Shown here one piece after another: positions 36,890-50,318 of a stretch of DNA of 64,000 bases. Positions within the stretch are counted from its first letter, which is position 1; each line of letters opens with the position of its first letter. Source of the stretch: Trichoplax sp. H2 (lineage: Eukaryota; Placozoa; Uniplacotomia; Trichoplacea); contig NOWV01000060.1 of assembly GCA_003344405.1 (NCBI GenBank), positions 186,001-250,000 of the forward strand, given 5' to 3'. The position numbers were made by a program, and so were the translations under genes. The notes beneath the pieces are model-generated. The model was not told the DNA's origin. It was given only the letters and a program-made list of their open reading frames with translations, and did not search any database.

Positions 36890-37945
36890 ATGAATCCCGA
36901 AAATCCCGAAATAGCTATTAATTTAACATCTATGGCAAATGCTAATATTTCAATCTATAATTCTACAGGCTATTATCCATTACCCTTGTTTCTTCATGTC
37001 CTTTACGGTTTTATATCAGTACTATCGATTATTTTTAACTCTACTGTCACGGCTCTGCTATGGCGTGGAATGCAAATAGAACATGTTTATACATTTTATG
37101 ATCTTTTAATCATCAATATGGCTATTTCTGACTTATCCATTGGTACACTGACTCTAATTACGCCTGACTTTGTTATTCCTGCCAACAAGTATCTATATCC
37201 ATCAGGTACAGTCGGAGATATTTTTTGCCGTATAATCTTTTCGGAGTATTTATTATTTACATTTGGTTTTTACTCAGTAGCTATTATAGCATTTATTAGC
37301 TTAGAAAGATGGGTCGCAATCGCTAAGCCTATAGTCTATCGGCGTTACTGCCGTTCTAGCAATGCCAAGTTGATTATGCCTATCATCTTCCTTATCAATA
37401 TGGCCTTTAAAATAAATAATGTAGTTAACGTCCATTACGATAATAACACTATGCCTCCGTGTAAGTGGTATCGTGTGTTTCCCACAGCAAATACTTATCT
37501 TTATTGGTTCACTGCTTCAGAAATTATAACATTTTACGTACCATTAGTTATTATACTTTGCGCTAATATTAATATTGAAAGATGGAGTAAACTTCGATCT
37601 CCTAGTCGCCGGAAATATGCTTTGCCTCGATATCGACGGCGTAGAATGTCCAAAATGGTAATGGCAGCATCTGCAGCATTGATAATTTGTTGGCTACCTA
37701 ACGAAATCTATTTTACATTGCGATCATTTAAGCTTATACCACGAAGTCGAATATTTCATCGAACAGTCAAAGTCTTTGTTATATTGAATAGTGTGCTAAA
37801 TCCAGTTATTTATGTTGCTTCCAATCGCAGCTACCGAAATTCCATCGTTGATATGGTACACCGAGCCAGCCTGTATACATTTATGGTAAACCGAAAAAGT
37901 TCATCAAATGATCTCGCTTGCGTAACATTAGATAAAAGTTGTTAG
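36890..37945 (+). CDS. Class A (rhodopsin-like) GPCR, intronless
   Basis: Encodes 351 residues with an N-terminus carrying three N-glycosylation sites (N11, N19, N24). Landmarks: TM1 about 33-56 with N50; TM2 with MAISD (D81); TM3 Cys113 and ERW 139-141; loop-2 Cys191; TM5 about 205-228; basic third loop with RYRRRRMSK; TM6 CWLPNEIYF from 267; TM7 NPVIY 304-308; tail of about 40 residues. TM6 is nearly the same as in the receptor at 56471, so the two look like closer paralogues of each other than of the other two. There are no introns. The ligand is unknown. Confidence 0.94.
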   Translation: MNPENPEIAINLTSMANANISIYNSTGYYPLPLFLHVLYGFISVLSIIFNSTVTALLWRGMQIEHVYTFYDLLIINMAISDLSIGTLTLITPDFVIPANKYLYPSGTVGDIFCRIIFSEYLLFTFGFYSVAIIAFISLERWVAIAKPIVYRRYCRSSNAKLIMPIIFLINMAFKINNVVNVHYDNNTMPPCKWYRVFPTANTYLYWFTASEIITFYVPLVIILCANINIERWSKLRSPSRRKYALPRYRRRRMSKMVMAASAALIICWLPNEIYFTLRSFKLIPRSRIFHRTVKVFVILNSVLNPVIYVASNRSYRNSIVDMVHRASLYTFMVNRKSSSNDLACVTLDKSC

Positions 37946-40593
37946 TTTTATTTATTAGGGTTAGATTCTCTCCATCAGCACTGCATAATTTCGAATTACA
38001 GAACATTATCAATTAAAAATACTGATCTAAACTGCTACTATTACTAATGGCTTTCTCGCATGTTGGTCCTTTATGAATATCACTAAGCAACCTATGAGAT
38101 TATATTGACACAGTAATTAGTCTGCTTATGTGCTCGATCATCAATTCTATTATTGCTAAATTCTAAGACAGAGCATGATTCACCCGTATTCACAAGGATT
38201 CACTAGCTTATCACTTATATGTCAGTGATATAACATCATAAATTCTTCGCCAATTACTACCTGGTATTAAAGTAAACTTTAACCTTTGCATGCAATACTA
38301 GCACATCCTAACTTAAATTGATTGGCGAACTAATCTATCGGCATAACTCCATTTCATTACCCTATTCAGCAGGTTAAAACCAGTTATTTCATTAAATTTA
38401 TAATTTAGATAGTAATTTAGATTTAGAGTTAATGCAATGCGTACCACAAAAAAAATTAGTCCCTATGTTTTCGTGCAACTAATCAATAAAGTTCAAGGTA
38501 ATTTAACTATTTTCATTACGATGAGCACAATAGGTTCAATTCTAGGCAATATTACTACGTCGTTTATCTAGCAAAAATATAAACTAATTCTTTGTGATTC
38601 ATGCGAAATCATTTATGAAGATGAAGCAAGGCTAATATATGATTCATCAGTAAATTAGGGTTAGTAAAGAAGTTTTCTATTCTTAACGGCATTCTTATCG
38701 GTCATAAAATTAAAAATTTCGTTGTTCTTCATCATTAATGTATTAAGGATAATGAATATACTAGTACATTAATTCTATTTAATTCTATTTAAGATGTTGT
38801 CCTTCATCATTTATGTTTTAATGATTATTGTTACCTTATATAAAGACTAATAGATTAACTATATTTAAATATATATACGGTGTTAAGTCAGTATTTTGTG
38901 CCATATACAGATTAGGAAATTAGCGGCAATTATGTTATTATTCTTAAGTATGCACAGATTTATCCTTGTAGATTAGCAATTTGATAATAATTAGAATTAA
39001 TAGTCAGAGATCTACCTAGATATTCTATAGCACTTCGTTCATTTATTGGATAATAATTAATCAATGTATGGGTTAATCCATAACGGATATTCATAACTTG
39101 ACCCCTAATTAAACTGCAGTAAGGCTAGAACCTTCTACAGGGTTCAAGGATTGCATCCTTTAGCGCGATATTTTCCATGCACTGTATTATATATTGAAAT
39201 TTAAAGTCTTTTTTACCTAATTATTTCATTAATAAATACTGTATCTGACAAACGGATATTTGCCTATAGGTATATTGTAGAGTGGTAAGGTCCTATAATT
39301 CGCTATGTAAATTATACAGAGCATAGTAGAGAATGTAATTGTAAGAATAAAAAATTTAGATCTCGAGATATTCATAAAGCGTGCGTAAAAAAACATAATA
39401 CCCTTCGTAACTATTTTTAATTTCTTTGGGCCTTAACTTCGATATAATTGCTTGCTTACAAACTATAAAAGCAGTAAGAATGCGATAAACCTAATGACTG
39501 CTGCAAATATAGCAGCAAGTAGTTATTGTTTACGTATTATTCAAGAAATCTAAAATACGCTGATCACCAGTTTGTTTTCTACTTTTCTAGATTAAGATAT
39601 GGGAAGTCAATAAAAGCGAAATGAATTTACTGTATACTTCGAGTTTCTATTGATAAATTGCGAAAATGCTGATAAACCTACGCGAGGGCTGATTTACGAA
39701 AGACAGTTATTGAAAATACATCGTATTATTAGTCTTGATACTTGAGTTATATGGGATACAGACTATCCAAGTAATTACAGTTACCGTTGTAGAACAATTG
39801 GGTCATGAATTTATTTTTCAGTCAAGCCAAAAAAATTATTAACATGATAATATGTGAGTATTCGTTTTATTAGTATCTGTCGATGGTATAAGATTTATAA
39901 CCGTATCATTTACATTTTAATGAATAGAATCTATACCAATTGAGCATTTATAGAGTCCCTAAAAGTTTCTAGGCCTTAGAGTCGAAATACAGGTACGCTG
40001 CGCATGCAGCATGGAAATTTCTACCTATTTTATGTAATCTATAATTGACAAAATGCCCAATCCACATTCTACTTTATAATGTTATAACCAATTGCACTCT
40101 TCAATCAACAATGATTTAAATTAGTATGCCTTGCATAGCAAAACTGCAGCTTATTTTGGTTGCTAACGTACAAAAATAAATCATTTATCTTTGCGAGTAC
40201 ACTAGATATTTCATTTAAATTCTTTGGGCTATTTATCGGTCGGTAAATCACAAGTTCGAATTCTACATGAAATAATATAGATGTGATCAGACACTAAATT
40301 CACGATGCAACTATTTTCGTTCACGGCGTAATAGCGTATGAATATCGTTTCAAAGTGTATGATCGAGTACGGTCGATGTTTACATAATTTAATATTGCTA
40401 ATATCAATCAAATGTAATCTGGTTTAAGATATGTCTTATAAATGATTCTGAACTATGACAGCAGTTATTGATTGCCGGGATTAAACCCTTGTCGTCTATG
40501 ACATGAAGAACAGTAGTTATAAATAATCTCAGATTATAGTTTCTAACAATATTAAGGAATCGACTATTTCAACAGGAATAATAATTACTGAGA
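37946..40593. other. AT-rich intergenic between convergent receptors
   Basis: No gene was recognised. A B-box-like motif (AAGTTCGAATTC) sits at 40252-40263, but no tRNA cloverleaf can be drawn around it. A minus frame over it (40229-40411) is typical of a spurious tRNA-related frame. Confidence 0.45.
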
Positions 40594-41828
40594 TTAATGA
40601 GCTACCCAGGCACATCTTCTTAGACCAGTAGGTAAAGTATTAATATCAAGATGATTTCCACCACTTATAACACTACCAGCTAATGTGGATAGCGTGGTTG
40701 AGTTGCTGATGATACCTTTGCTTTGATCGAGACTTGTACTTGTTTGAAAAATATTGCGTTCAGAAATATGAACTGTTGCGGGTCTATGATGGTTTTCGCG
40801 ACGATATAGTCGTTTTAATATTAATCTTAGAACGGCTCGACGATAAGTTTTATTTGTTATGGCATATAAGAATGGATTCAGGCAGCATTTCAAGAGGACT
40901 AAAGTTGTGGTAATATTATCCACAATCTGGCTATGCGAAATAGCTATCACTCTGCTTAATAAGATGTAAATTTCCCTTGGTATCCAGCATAATAATAAAA
41001 TGACTGTTGCTACCGATGCCATACGAGTTAAACGACGTATAGCAATAGAGGTCGAAGAGTAAGTTCGATGTCGATGATAAAGGGCTTCATTATGTAAATG
41101 AGAGTTTTGGCCTATTTTAAGGTAAGAATATGTTGTTATTAGCAGCGGCAACAAGAAACGGATCATGGATAAGGTTAAGGTGACAGCTAACAGCAAATGA
41201 TTTACTCTTGGAAAGTGATTAGACTGAGGTAAATAATGATATTTTGCCAGTAAGCATCTTGCCACTTTTTTATTGGTTTTATTCTTGCTTGAATGAAAAG
41301 AAACGCTGAGAATATAATCAGAAGTTAGAATCGGTTGCATCAGCCAAATAGCGACAATGACCCATTTAATCCTGGCGACTGTGCAAACTTTTTTATAATT
41401 TAATGGCCGAAGGACAGCAATATAGCGCTCGATGCTGATGGCTGCTATAGTCGCTACTGAGACTGCATTCAGCATGTAAATAGCAAATTTAGAACGAATG
41501 ATATAGCAGAATAATTGGCCAGCCAATCCTTGGGGATAAGTATTAGGCGATGCGAAGAGAAAGGCCAAGATAAACGTCAGTAAAGCGACTAAACTAAGCA
41601 GAAAATCACTCATAATTAAGTTACAAACTAATGCATTCGAAAATTTAGGGTAATCTGACGATCACGTACAATGGCTACCAAAACAAGACCATTACACAGA
41701 AGAGCAAATATACTTAACACACTATAGATGATGCATAAAATTTTAATGATCAATGTTCTATCCACTGGTATTGGTTGTAATGGCATCCATTGGAAGGAAG
41801 AGTTATTCCGGCATAAGTTGTATCCCAT
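40594..41828 (-). pseudogene. Class A GPCR broken by a frameshift after TM1
   Basis: The first frame (41828 down to 41628, 66 codons) encodes the N-terminus and TM1 with LLCNGLVLVAIVRD, then runs into a stop. The second frame (open from about 41650 to 40594) continues with VCNLIMSDFLLSLVALL (TM2), Cys in QLFCYII, SIERYIAV, a loop-2 Cys, LLLCWIPREIYILL (TM6), NPFLY (TM7) and a long Ser/Thr-rich tail. The switch falls in CCTAAATTTTCG near 41640-41650, and the two frames differ as if one base were missing. Everything else is intact, so this may be a young pseudogene or a base error in an A/T run of the assembly. It has the same TM6 signature as its neighbours but is the only one on the minus strand. 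Confidence 0.85.
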
Positions 41829-44542
41829 AGTGATTACTGACGTTAACTCTGAAAGTTATCGCTCTTTAGCCAAGGGAGCACAAGCTTATGAGAAGATTCG
41901 CGTGCGATTTACGGTAATATCAAATGAGTATTATTGGAATCTTGCCGACTATTTCTAGTTATTGCAAGACGTTATGGTAACACCTAAGGGCAGACTAACC
42001 TGAAAATATATAAATATGCCAATTTTTATATTCATTCTATGGAATTTAATTCTATTTCATTAGTAAACAAGTTAGGCTACAAAACAAATGAAATAAAGAA
42101 GTTATTTTTACGTTATTTTAACGGCATTTCATTCTAAGTTATGTTATTAATAAGATCGAGCTAAACTGCTTATGGTGATAGCAGACAAATACCTGCCGAT
42201 CAGAACTCCCTATTCCTTTTACTGTATTATTTATGAATCGATTATCTACTATCCAAAGAATTAATTTGCAATACTGTATATCTTGAGGGTAAATTATATT
42301 GAAATAGTAATAGCTGTATCTATGATTACGCGTAATCCTTAAACAAAGTGATTTTTCTTGCCTTCAGAACAGTACATTGCCTTCTATAAAAAATATTACA
42401 GAATAAAATAAATATAGCCTCATTGAACACTGAAATGATCACCTAATACCAGTATTAGAAACTGATCAGGAAATGATGAAAGAAATAAAGAAAATGTTAA
42501 ATAATTTCATTTTTGACCTGTTATATTTATAAGAATTTCTGGATAGACATTCAGCATATTACTAAAGTCTAAGTATTATTCTATAGTTTAAAGATAGATA
42601 AAACCTAACCAATCACATCCTTATAGCGTGTTAAAAATATGCAATCAGTCATCCTTGTTAAGCCTTCCGTTAGTCAACCATGCATGAAATTAACTCATGT
42701 AGGATTAGGTATTACTTATGGTTTACCATATCATAATACCTAGGGATAGGATAATTTTATCCCCTTAAATTTATCGAAAGACTCAAATACCTTAAATATT
42801 TAACTTTTAGTGCACTAGTTTCTATCGTATTCATTATCCCATAAAAGATGGGGATTTTAATACTATATTCGCTCTCTAAAGTAAAGAATTACTTTCATTA
42901 AAGCAATTCCGCGTTCTTTAAGTGTAAATATCAACGTAGTCATAATAAAGGTGTCATAAATAACCTTTTCTGCTTCTAAATAATTCTTGACTGAGGGATA
43001 TTTTTATAGCAGCTATTTCGCTCATTAGGAGAATTCTTTCAATATATTGACTGTAATCATTTATATAACGATGCAACATATCGGTATTTTTTTTCAAAAT
43101 TACTTTTTATTCATAATAATAGAACAGTCTGTATGCACGCTAAAGTACTAATAATAATAAACATCCTTTCAATTTCCGTATTTCCGATTTAATCTAACTA
43201 CTATTAATGCACTTGATAGCCCTTCACTTTCTTTTGTCCGTTTAATAAGGCCTTATTATCTTTCCCTTAACGTAAGATTCAGAACGCGGCAATTTCGATA
43301 TCTATCAATCTTGCTGATTTTAAAATTTATTTAAATATTTAAATGATTATATACTGTAATATATAATAGAATCAGTAAATTTGATTCATTGATTTTTTCA
43401 ACTTGATGAGCTGGCAAAATTATTTATGAGTTAGCCTTCATTATGTTACAATTTTTATTCCGATATTTGCTAGTATACAAATATTCTAACGGCATATGTA
43501 ACAAAATCCTATCTAGCATAACTTAGCTATCAATGATTTTAAGGGTATTAAATCATATCTCTCCTGATGAGTAGATAGAGTTTCAATTTTCTATTTTGAG
43601 CTATCGTAACTAAAGTATGATTTTTTTGCAATCTATGGGGTCGAGTTGATTCTTTTACTGGTAGCATGCAAATAGAATTGGATATCACATTTATCAATTT
43701 GGAACAAAATTAAGATTTAAAGTAAGCTAACATAGTTCTACCAACCTAATTATTAAATAGTATGCAAAATCTTAGTAAGTTTCATTGATTTATTGTTACT
43801 AAATGATTAATTACTATACCAACAGCTTTAAATTATAAATCAAGTTTAGGCTGAATTTTCGAATTTTTATATATCATTATAATCAGTGATATTTCACTGT
43901 ATATGAAAAAGAATCTACCCATAGTATGCCCTTAGTATCGATACTACGTAAATTCCGTTTCCATGGCTTCCATTTCATAAATGTATTAATATATATAGCT
44001 GGATTAAGCATCATTCAAGGATATTTTAATGCGTTACAACAACACATCCTTAGATGAAATCGAGTTGAATTTTATTCTCAAGTATGAATTCCTCAGCTCT
44101 TATAAGGTGATGCCCAACGGTAGACCATTAAAGATGTACTTAAAAGATAACTAAACGGTGACTTACTTGCTCAAGCTCAAATAGATGATGAAATTGATTA
44201 TAGCTACAGAAACATTTATATTTGTTAACGCAATAAAAGCTTATATCACGTACACGAGATTAACAAAATTTGAAATATAACACAGTCCATTATTTGCAGC
44301 GTACTCGAACTAGATCAATAAATACGCGCTTAAGGGGCTTACTTTATTTCGAATGTGTCATTTAATTTCATTAACCATGCAATATGGAAGCATCATTCAT
44401 TCTTTTTAGTTACTGAAGCATGTTAAACAATTTATAAGCTCGGTGGCGCCAACATTAAATAGTTAACGCTTTCGAATCATTGTATTAAAATTGTTTATAA
44501 GCAAATATATTTTGCTATTTTCAAATCAGGTCAAAGCAAATA
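41829..44542. other. AT-rich intergenic
   Basis: No coding exon, RNA gene or repeat array was recognised in this stretch. Confidence 0.45.
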
Positions 44543-44725
44543 ATGCATCTTATTATTTTATTTATCTTCTTTTTCTCAATAATTGATATAACAGACCTTA
44601 GCGTCAGTAATGGTGTGCTAAATCTTACATGTAATTGTGTTAAACAAGAAATCAATCTCTCCTTTTTCTTACATTATAGGGCACAATATAGTTGTTACAC
44701 AAATGAGAGAGATGAAGTTGATTAA
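44543..44725 (+). CDS. Possible small secreted peptide
   Basis: This 60-codon frame starts MHLIILFIFFFSIIDI, a strongly hydrophobic signal-like segment. It is followed by about 44 polar residues with three Cys, two N-glycosylation-type sites (NLT, NLS) and an acidic end (NERDEVD). No family was recognised. An acceptor-like tract (TTCTTACATTATAG) lies inside, so part of the frame may be intron or the first exon of something larger. It lies in the receptor-rich half and upstream of another candidate secreted gene. Confidence 0.3.
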   Translation: MHLIILFIFFFSIIDITDLSVSNGVLNLTCNCVKQEINLSFFLHYRAQYSCYTNERDEVD

Positions 44726-45305
44726 TTCACTTTTTTCGACCAAAATCAAATTCATTTTCTGTATCCGTAAGAACCGATAAAATAATCTGCTTGTAAATTT
44801 GTTTTTTATCTATTTTTACCTATTATATTATTAATTTCAATATTTTTGCTGGCAAGTTGTTTACCTATATTGTGTTGGATGATTGTATTCAATCAACTGT
44901 TGAAATAGAAATTAAGAACGATCATGTTTCTTATTTAATAGAGTATTTTGTTATCATATCTATCGATCCATTTATAATACAGATATTGTAATAGACTAAG
45001 GCGATAAATTTAAAAGCTGTTTCTTAATTAAGACGAAAATTGAATCTAAAATCTTCAAAAGGGCCTACAAATGCGTAAGACCTAAGTTCAATTTTAAATT
45101 ACGAATAATTACGATAATATGACGGATTTCTATCTCATAACAAGTGATAACTTGTCGGAAGAGTACTGTCTGTCTTAGATGTATTCTATATATAATATAT
45201 TTACTCACTAATTATCTATTTCTATTCTATTTTAATATCATCGTTAGTATACTAGTCTTCTAGCAGTGCGACGAATCTAAGAGAAGCATAAAAATTACCG
45301 TTAAA

Positions 45306-46220
45306 ATGGGAAGCTTTAACAGCAATAATAAAGCTTATATACACATTAAACTGACAGCAACCTTTATGCTTTTCTTATTAGGCTTTATTATAGTAAGTTT
45401 GATAAGAATTTGTTGATTAACATCAAAGAATTGTACGTATTGTTATAATATTGATGTGTAACATTTGTAGTCAAAGACGGATGTTATTTATTCTGCCTCT
45501 TGAAAATAACTCAGGCTCCTTATACCCTTGGTAAAAGCTGCCATGTACAGGTACAGGGATCAATTCGTCCATTATCCAAATGGTAAGAAATATCCAATTA
45601 TAATATTAGTTTCTACCATCAATAAGAGTGGTAAATGGTATTCAGCTATATTATAATAATAGTAGAAGCTATAATTTATTTTTCGAAGCACTTAACAATT
45701 GTCAATGCATATCTTATGATAAAGATATTTATGTCTGTGATTGTTTGATATGTAAAAAATAAACTTTTGTTTTCATAACTCTATAGAGGAAATGTAATTC
45801 TTGCTGCCATATTATAATGATTATCAATAGATTAAAGTAGAAATCAACCTATTTATTAAGCTATATTTTCGAAATAACTGATTAATACAACAGCTGTATA
45901 AGAAAAGAAAGTTTTTAGTCCTTGCCACACGAAATGTCTATATACAACAACAACGGCATTACACTTCCTTGACAACTCCTTTAGCTTACTAATAATATTA
46001 TCTACAGTACGTTAGCGAGCGAAAAAACACTGCTGATATAGCTAAGAATGAATATTATTTAGATACCGGATGGGCAAAATTGATGCAATCGAATTTAAAT
46101 CATTATATCAGTAAGTTAGCTAGTATCATTATGCATACTCGTAGGAGTTAAGTTATTACAGCTATGAAGCAGTATGTTATAAGTGGACCGAGATCATTAT
46201 GCCTACCAGCTGGATTCTAG
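45306..46220 (+). CDS. Unrecognised small secreted or anchored protein (5 exons)
   Basis: Proposed exons: 45306-45392, 45515-45550, 45610-45732, 46008-46110 and 46162-46220, giving 135 residues in phase. Exon 1 carries a hydrophobic segment (KLTATFMLFLLGFII) after a short polar start, as in a signal peptide or type II anchor, and ends at GTAAGT. Exon 2 gives APYTLGKSCHVQ. Exon 3 gives NGIQLYYNNSRSYN and two nearby Cys. Exon 4 (after CTACAG, before GTAAGT) gives YVSERKNTADIAKNEYY and GWAKLMQSN. Exon 5 ends SGPRSLCLPAGF. Exons 1, 4 and 5 have the best splice sites. The exon 2 donor could instead be at 45583 (GTAAGA), which changes the following phase, and the exon 3 donor (GTCTGT) is weak. No family was recognised. 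Confidence 0.42.
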
Positions 46221-49200
46221 AGCATGAAGACAGTTTAACATTAAAAAGATTAAAAGCAGGACTAGCAATAAAATCTTTCTTAATATACAGCAGGTTACGC
46301 AATGTGTTGGCATATGTATCTTTTAAATTCATGTCTTACTTAGTATAGTGCATCAGAATTAGACTATTGCATTAATCGCCCAGTAAAAAATCCGTATTAA
46401 TTTCATTGCTGGACGTTATAGCTTATTTAATAGTTAAGCTTAGCGACTGAGATTTATCAGCTACTATAACGTACTAAGTTGGCCACAACGACAACGCTAT
46501 CGTGTATTTTCTTACCAATTTTAAAACATTTAAATTAGTCCAAGTAACCTAAAATTTTCAATTTTTGCGCTCTTTAATAATACCTATATCGCCTTCATAC
46601 CATATAATATAAAATTTACGCAGTATATCACATCTTACCTTATTATTTAATGTTCATCAGAGCGATTTGAAATTGAGCAAGACGTGAATCTGTAGTTATA
46701 TGATCTACTCATTACACTAGCAATGTAGGATTATAATATAGGATTAGAAGCATTTAGGAGTATAGATGATAAGTACGGACGGTATGTATGCAATTACGAC
46801 AAAATTTATCGGAATTCATATTGCCACTTAAGATTTTCAGTATTTTCAAAGTATCTGCTAGATTATGTTCCAATTTTAAGCAGAAGTTGAGCGAATTTCA
46901 AATTTCAGGCTACAGAATAGTAAAGTTTCATGTAAATTTCGTTTTTATTTTGCACACGCTTCAAGATTTTAAGAATTGTATGGATCCGTAACATCAATTT
47001 CAGATTCATTTTACCTGATAAAAGAAAACTTTGTAGCAATCATGCCTTACTTAACCGTATTTTAAAGGTGTACTTCAATTGTTAGTTTCAATATTATAGA
47101 TATTAGTAATAAATGGCTTTGAGTTTATTGCGATATAGTAAGTTCACGAGCTAGTCTATTTTAATTTTAAACCGCTTAGAACGGTGAAAATCGAATGAAG
47201 CAAATTTAATCCATAATTCTATTTAAGGAAAACCCGATATTATAGGCATCAATGACATAAATGAATCTGGATCATTGAATTTAAACATCAATCTATTTAT
47301 CTTGTTAAATTAAAGTAGGAAGAGAAATCCTTTGGATTGTTCCTTTATTGTGTACTTGTGGTTTACTATCATGGATCGACTCTTCATCAAAGATTGCTAC
47401 TACCATTTAGAGTTCAATTGGCAGTGACATATCAGTAAGAATCTGTAGAATCTGCAAAGGAATGTTTATCACAGCGTTGATCAATGCTTGCTAAAGCATG
47501 TAAGGGTTATAGTATGATTTTTAAGATTAGAATCAACCCCCTTGCTTTATAAGTAGAACATCTTCTGCTTCCGGGTTTATTGCGCTATGATTAACCAATC
47601 TTCTACTGTTTGAATATTTAAAGCTTATGTTATAGTTTACTAGATTGAATAGATACCAATCTATTACCACAAGAACATCTATGAATCGCCTTGAACGTAG
47701 AGACAAATAAGGAAGAACCCCAGCACCTTATTAATCAATAAGATAAAATGCTTCTATGTGATTACACTAGCAATTGAAAGCGATAAAAACTATCTATTTG
47801 GTAGTTAAATAATTTCTATCTCATAAATGGACAATTTTTATTATAAATACAACATAAGGCTTTTATTATAGCCGTTTTCGATTACATTTTATGGATCTAT
47901 AGTTTTTTTTGGATAGGCTCTCATTCGATTTCAACATTTAAAATATTGCTGTATCCTGTGATGATAAGAAAAACTGAGAGGCTACAATATCTTCAGTTTA
48001 CGGCTTGCATAGAAAATGATAGTTCAGATAAAGAAGTACGGCAGCAAACGATATAATAAAAAGACTATTTCACCTGCTATAAAATCATGAAATTTCGAGA
48101 TCTTTATGTCGCATAATGGAAATAAGTAACTAAAATAAGAAGTCGTGATGATTTATAATCATGGCTATGCCAATAATAGAAGATCTTTCATCTGTGTACT
48201 ATGAAAATCGAAGTATTAGTAGCACACTCTCGTAGTAGGAATAAACCTTGACTAACTTCAAATAGAATCTAAAATACGAACAATACCAGATAGAGCGTGT
48301 TTAAAAAAAGATTAGGAAGAAAAGAAATTTATTTAATCAGTATTTGTTGAATTTTAATTTACTGTATAGTCAAAGTTAATTAATTATTCTAATGATCGAG
48401 TTTTTTCATGCAATAAAATGTTACTAATTGTTTCACATAGCGACCGATCATGGCGAAATTCCGCATTTGTTAATCATGACGGAGTCATAGGAAGAAGTAG
48501 GAGACAATTTAATGCCGTTGCCGATCTCCATACTTAATGTCGACAATAATGCTGTAAGCTAATTGATCTTCATTAAATGAAGCCAAGACTCCGATCAACA
48601 TGACAGTTTACATCTATAAAATGGTTGTGTAGCTATTTGCAAAGTCAAAAAGAGAGTACGATCTATCAAATCACCTATCAAGTTACAGTAAGATTAGCAA
48701 AGGAATTGAGTTAAGCATCCTTATTTACCAGGAGAAAAGAAAACCTTGAAATTGAGCACAATGCAGTTATATGTTTCTAAGAAAGAAACAGTCTCTTTAC
48801 ATAATTATTTTAATTTCTTTAGAAAGAATGTTTAATTTTGTTTCAAAGACTATCCATTTTGTTGGCAATTGTCTACAGGGATTATGTCACTTTTCAATAT
48901 TGCTTTGCTAGGGGCTATCTGGGCTAATCCTTAGCCTTCATTTTTAGCCTAATCAAATTCTAATTGAAATTGAAATTCTAAATTTAACATCAATGTAGTT
49001 ATTCATGAAATTAATGATTCTAAGAAAAGAAAGAAAAAATTCAAGAGCATGATAGTTCTATTTCCAGTAATTCATGATCCGATGCAGCCAGCAAATTTAT
49101 AATTTAGCTATAGTCGTCATAATTAACACTGAAGTTGTTAAATCAATAACTGTAGATGCTTAATCTTTCTATTAATTTAACCTGGATTAGAAGGTATTTA

Positions 49201-50318
49201 AGTTTCGATCACAAGTTAAATAACAAGAAAAAATACTTCAATCTAAGATAAAATAGAGTCAATAACTACAGTTAGCACATTATTCGATAAATTGATCAAA
49301 TATTTTTCTCTTAGCAATATTGCTATTATTATAATAACCATCAAAATCATCGTTTTCCAAATATAGAAAGGGCAAAATACTATACTAATAATAAAATAGA
49401 TCTTTCGGTTTCTTTTTCAAAAAAATTCGAACAAGATTGAAGTTATTCTCTTTGTATTGAAGAAATATTTTCATTCCATTACTGAGATGACTCATTGCTA
49501 TTGTAAATCCAGGACTAAGTAAGATACTTGCAAATAGTATAAATAGGTCAGTATTGAAAAATTTGAGAGTATTAATTGATGTATTCATATTCTTATAACT
49601 CACTATGGTATCCTACTTCAAATTGTTTTATGAAAATAGTTATCGCACCACCTATTGGAATATAACTCATTACCTTTTCTGCTGAAAGTAGCCATAGTTG
49701 ATCTTTAGTTCTAAACCACCAGATAAACATCTAATTACCTGTTAATTTTGTTGACTACCATTATTATTTTTTAATTCATTCAGGTATCATAAAGCAATAA
49801 TGAAAAAGTAAGAGTTTTGATAAAACAGAAAACAATACTGAAGAAACTAATTCATTATGGCAGCACAATCAGCCATTCGAAATGCTTCGTTATGTGTAGA
49901 CGATACGCTAGTTTGTTCTTCATAATTGTCTGCATTACGTTCATACTAGCTTGATATATTGATTGGTAAAGTAATTAGATCATAAATAATCCATAAACTA
50001 GGATGTTTACTTGTGATTGAATGTACACGCTGGCTGGATTACCAATACTTCAACAGCAGCATTAAATTTGAATAAGTTACAAATATTCTATCATGCAATC
50101 ATATCAAATTCAACGATGTATTAGTAAGCATCGTTATTATGATGCAGGGTTCAATGATTCAGTGATAGTAAATTTCTCAAAAAATAGAGAACACTATAAG
50201 TACTTTAAATAATTAAATATGACAAGATATAGGTTTAGAGTGCAATATAATTATAACAGTATCTATAATAAAAAAACAAGTTAGAAGGTCTGTATTAAGT
50301 ATACGGATATGCTACAAG
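46221..50318. other. AT-rich intergenic
   Basis: No gene was recognised over about 4 kb. Short frames at 46788-46991 (+) and 49385-49603 (-) exist. The second has a hydrophobic segment (DLFILFASILL), but neither shows a family motif or clear splice partners. Confidence 0.4.

Noticed and set aside
40229-40411. Minus frame containing RIRTCDLPTD
   Set aside because: This kind of peptide commonly arises from translating tRNA-like or SINE sequence. No cloverleaf or gene context supports either a protein or a tRNA.
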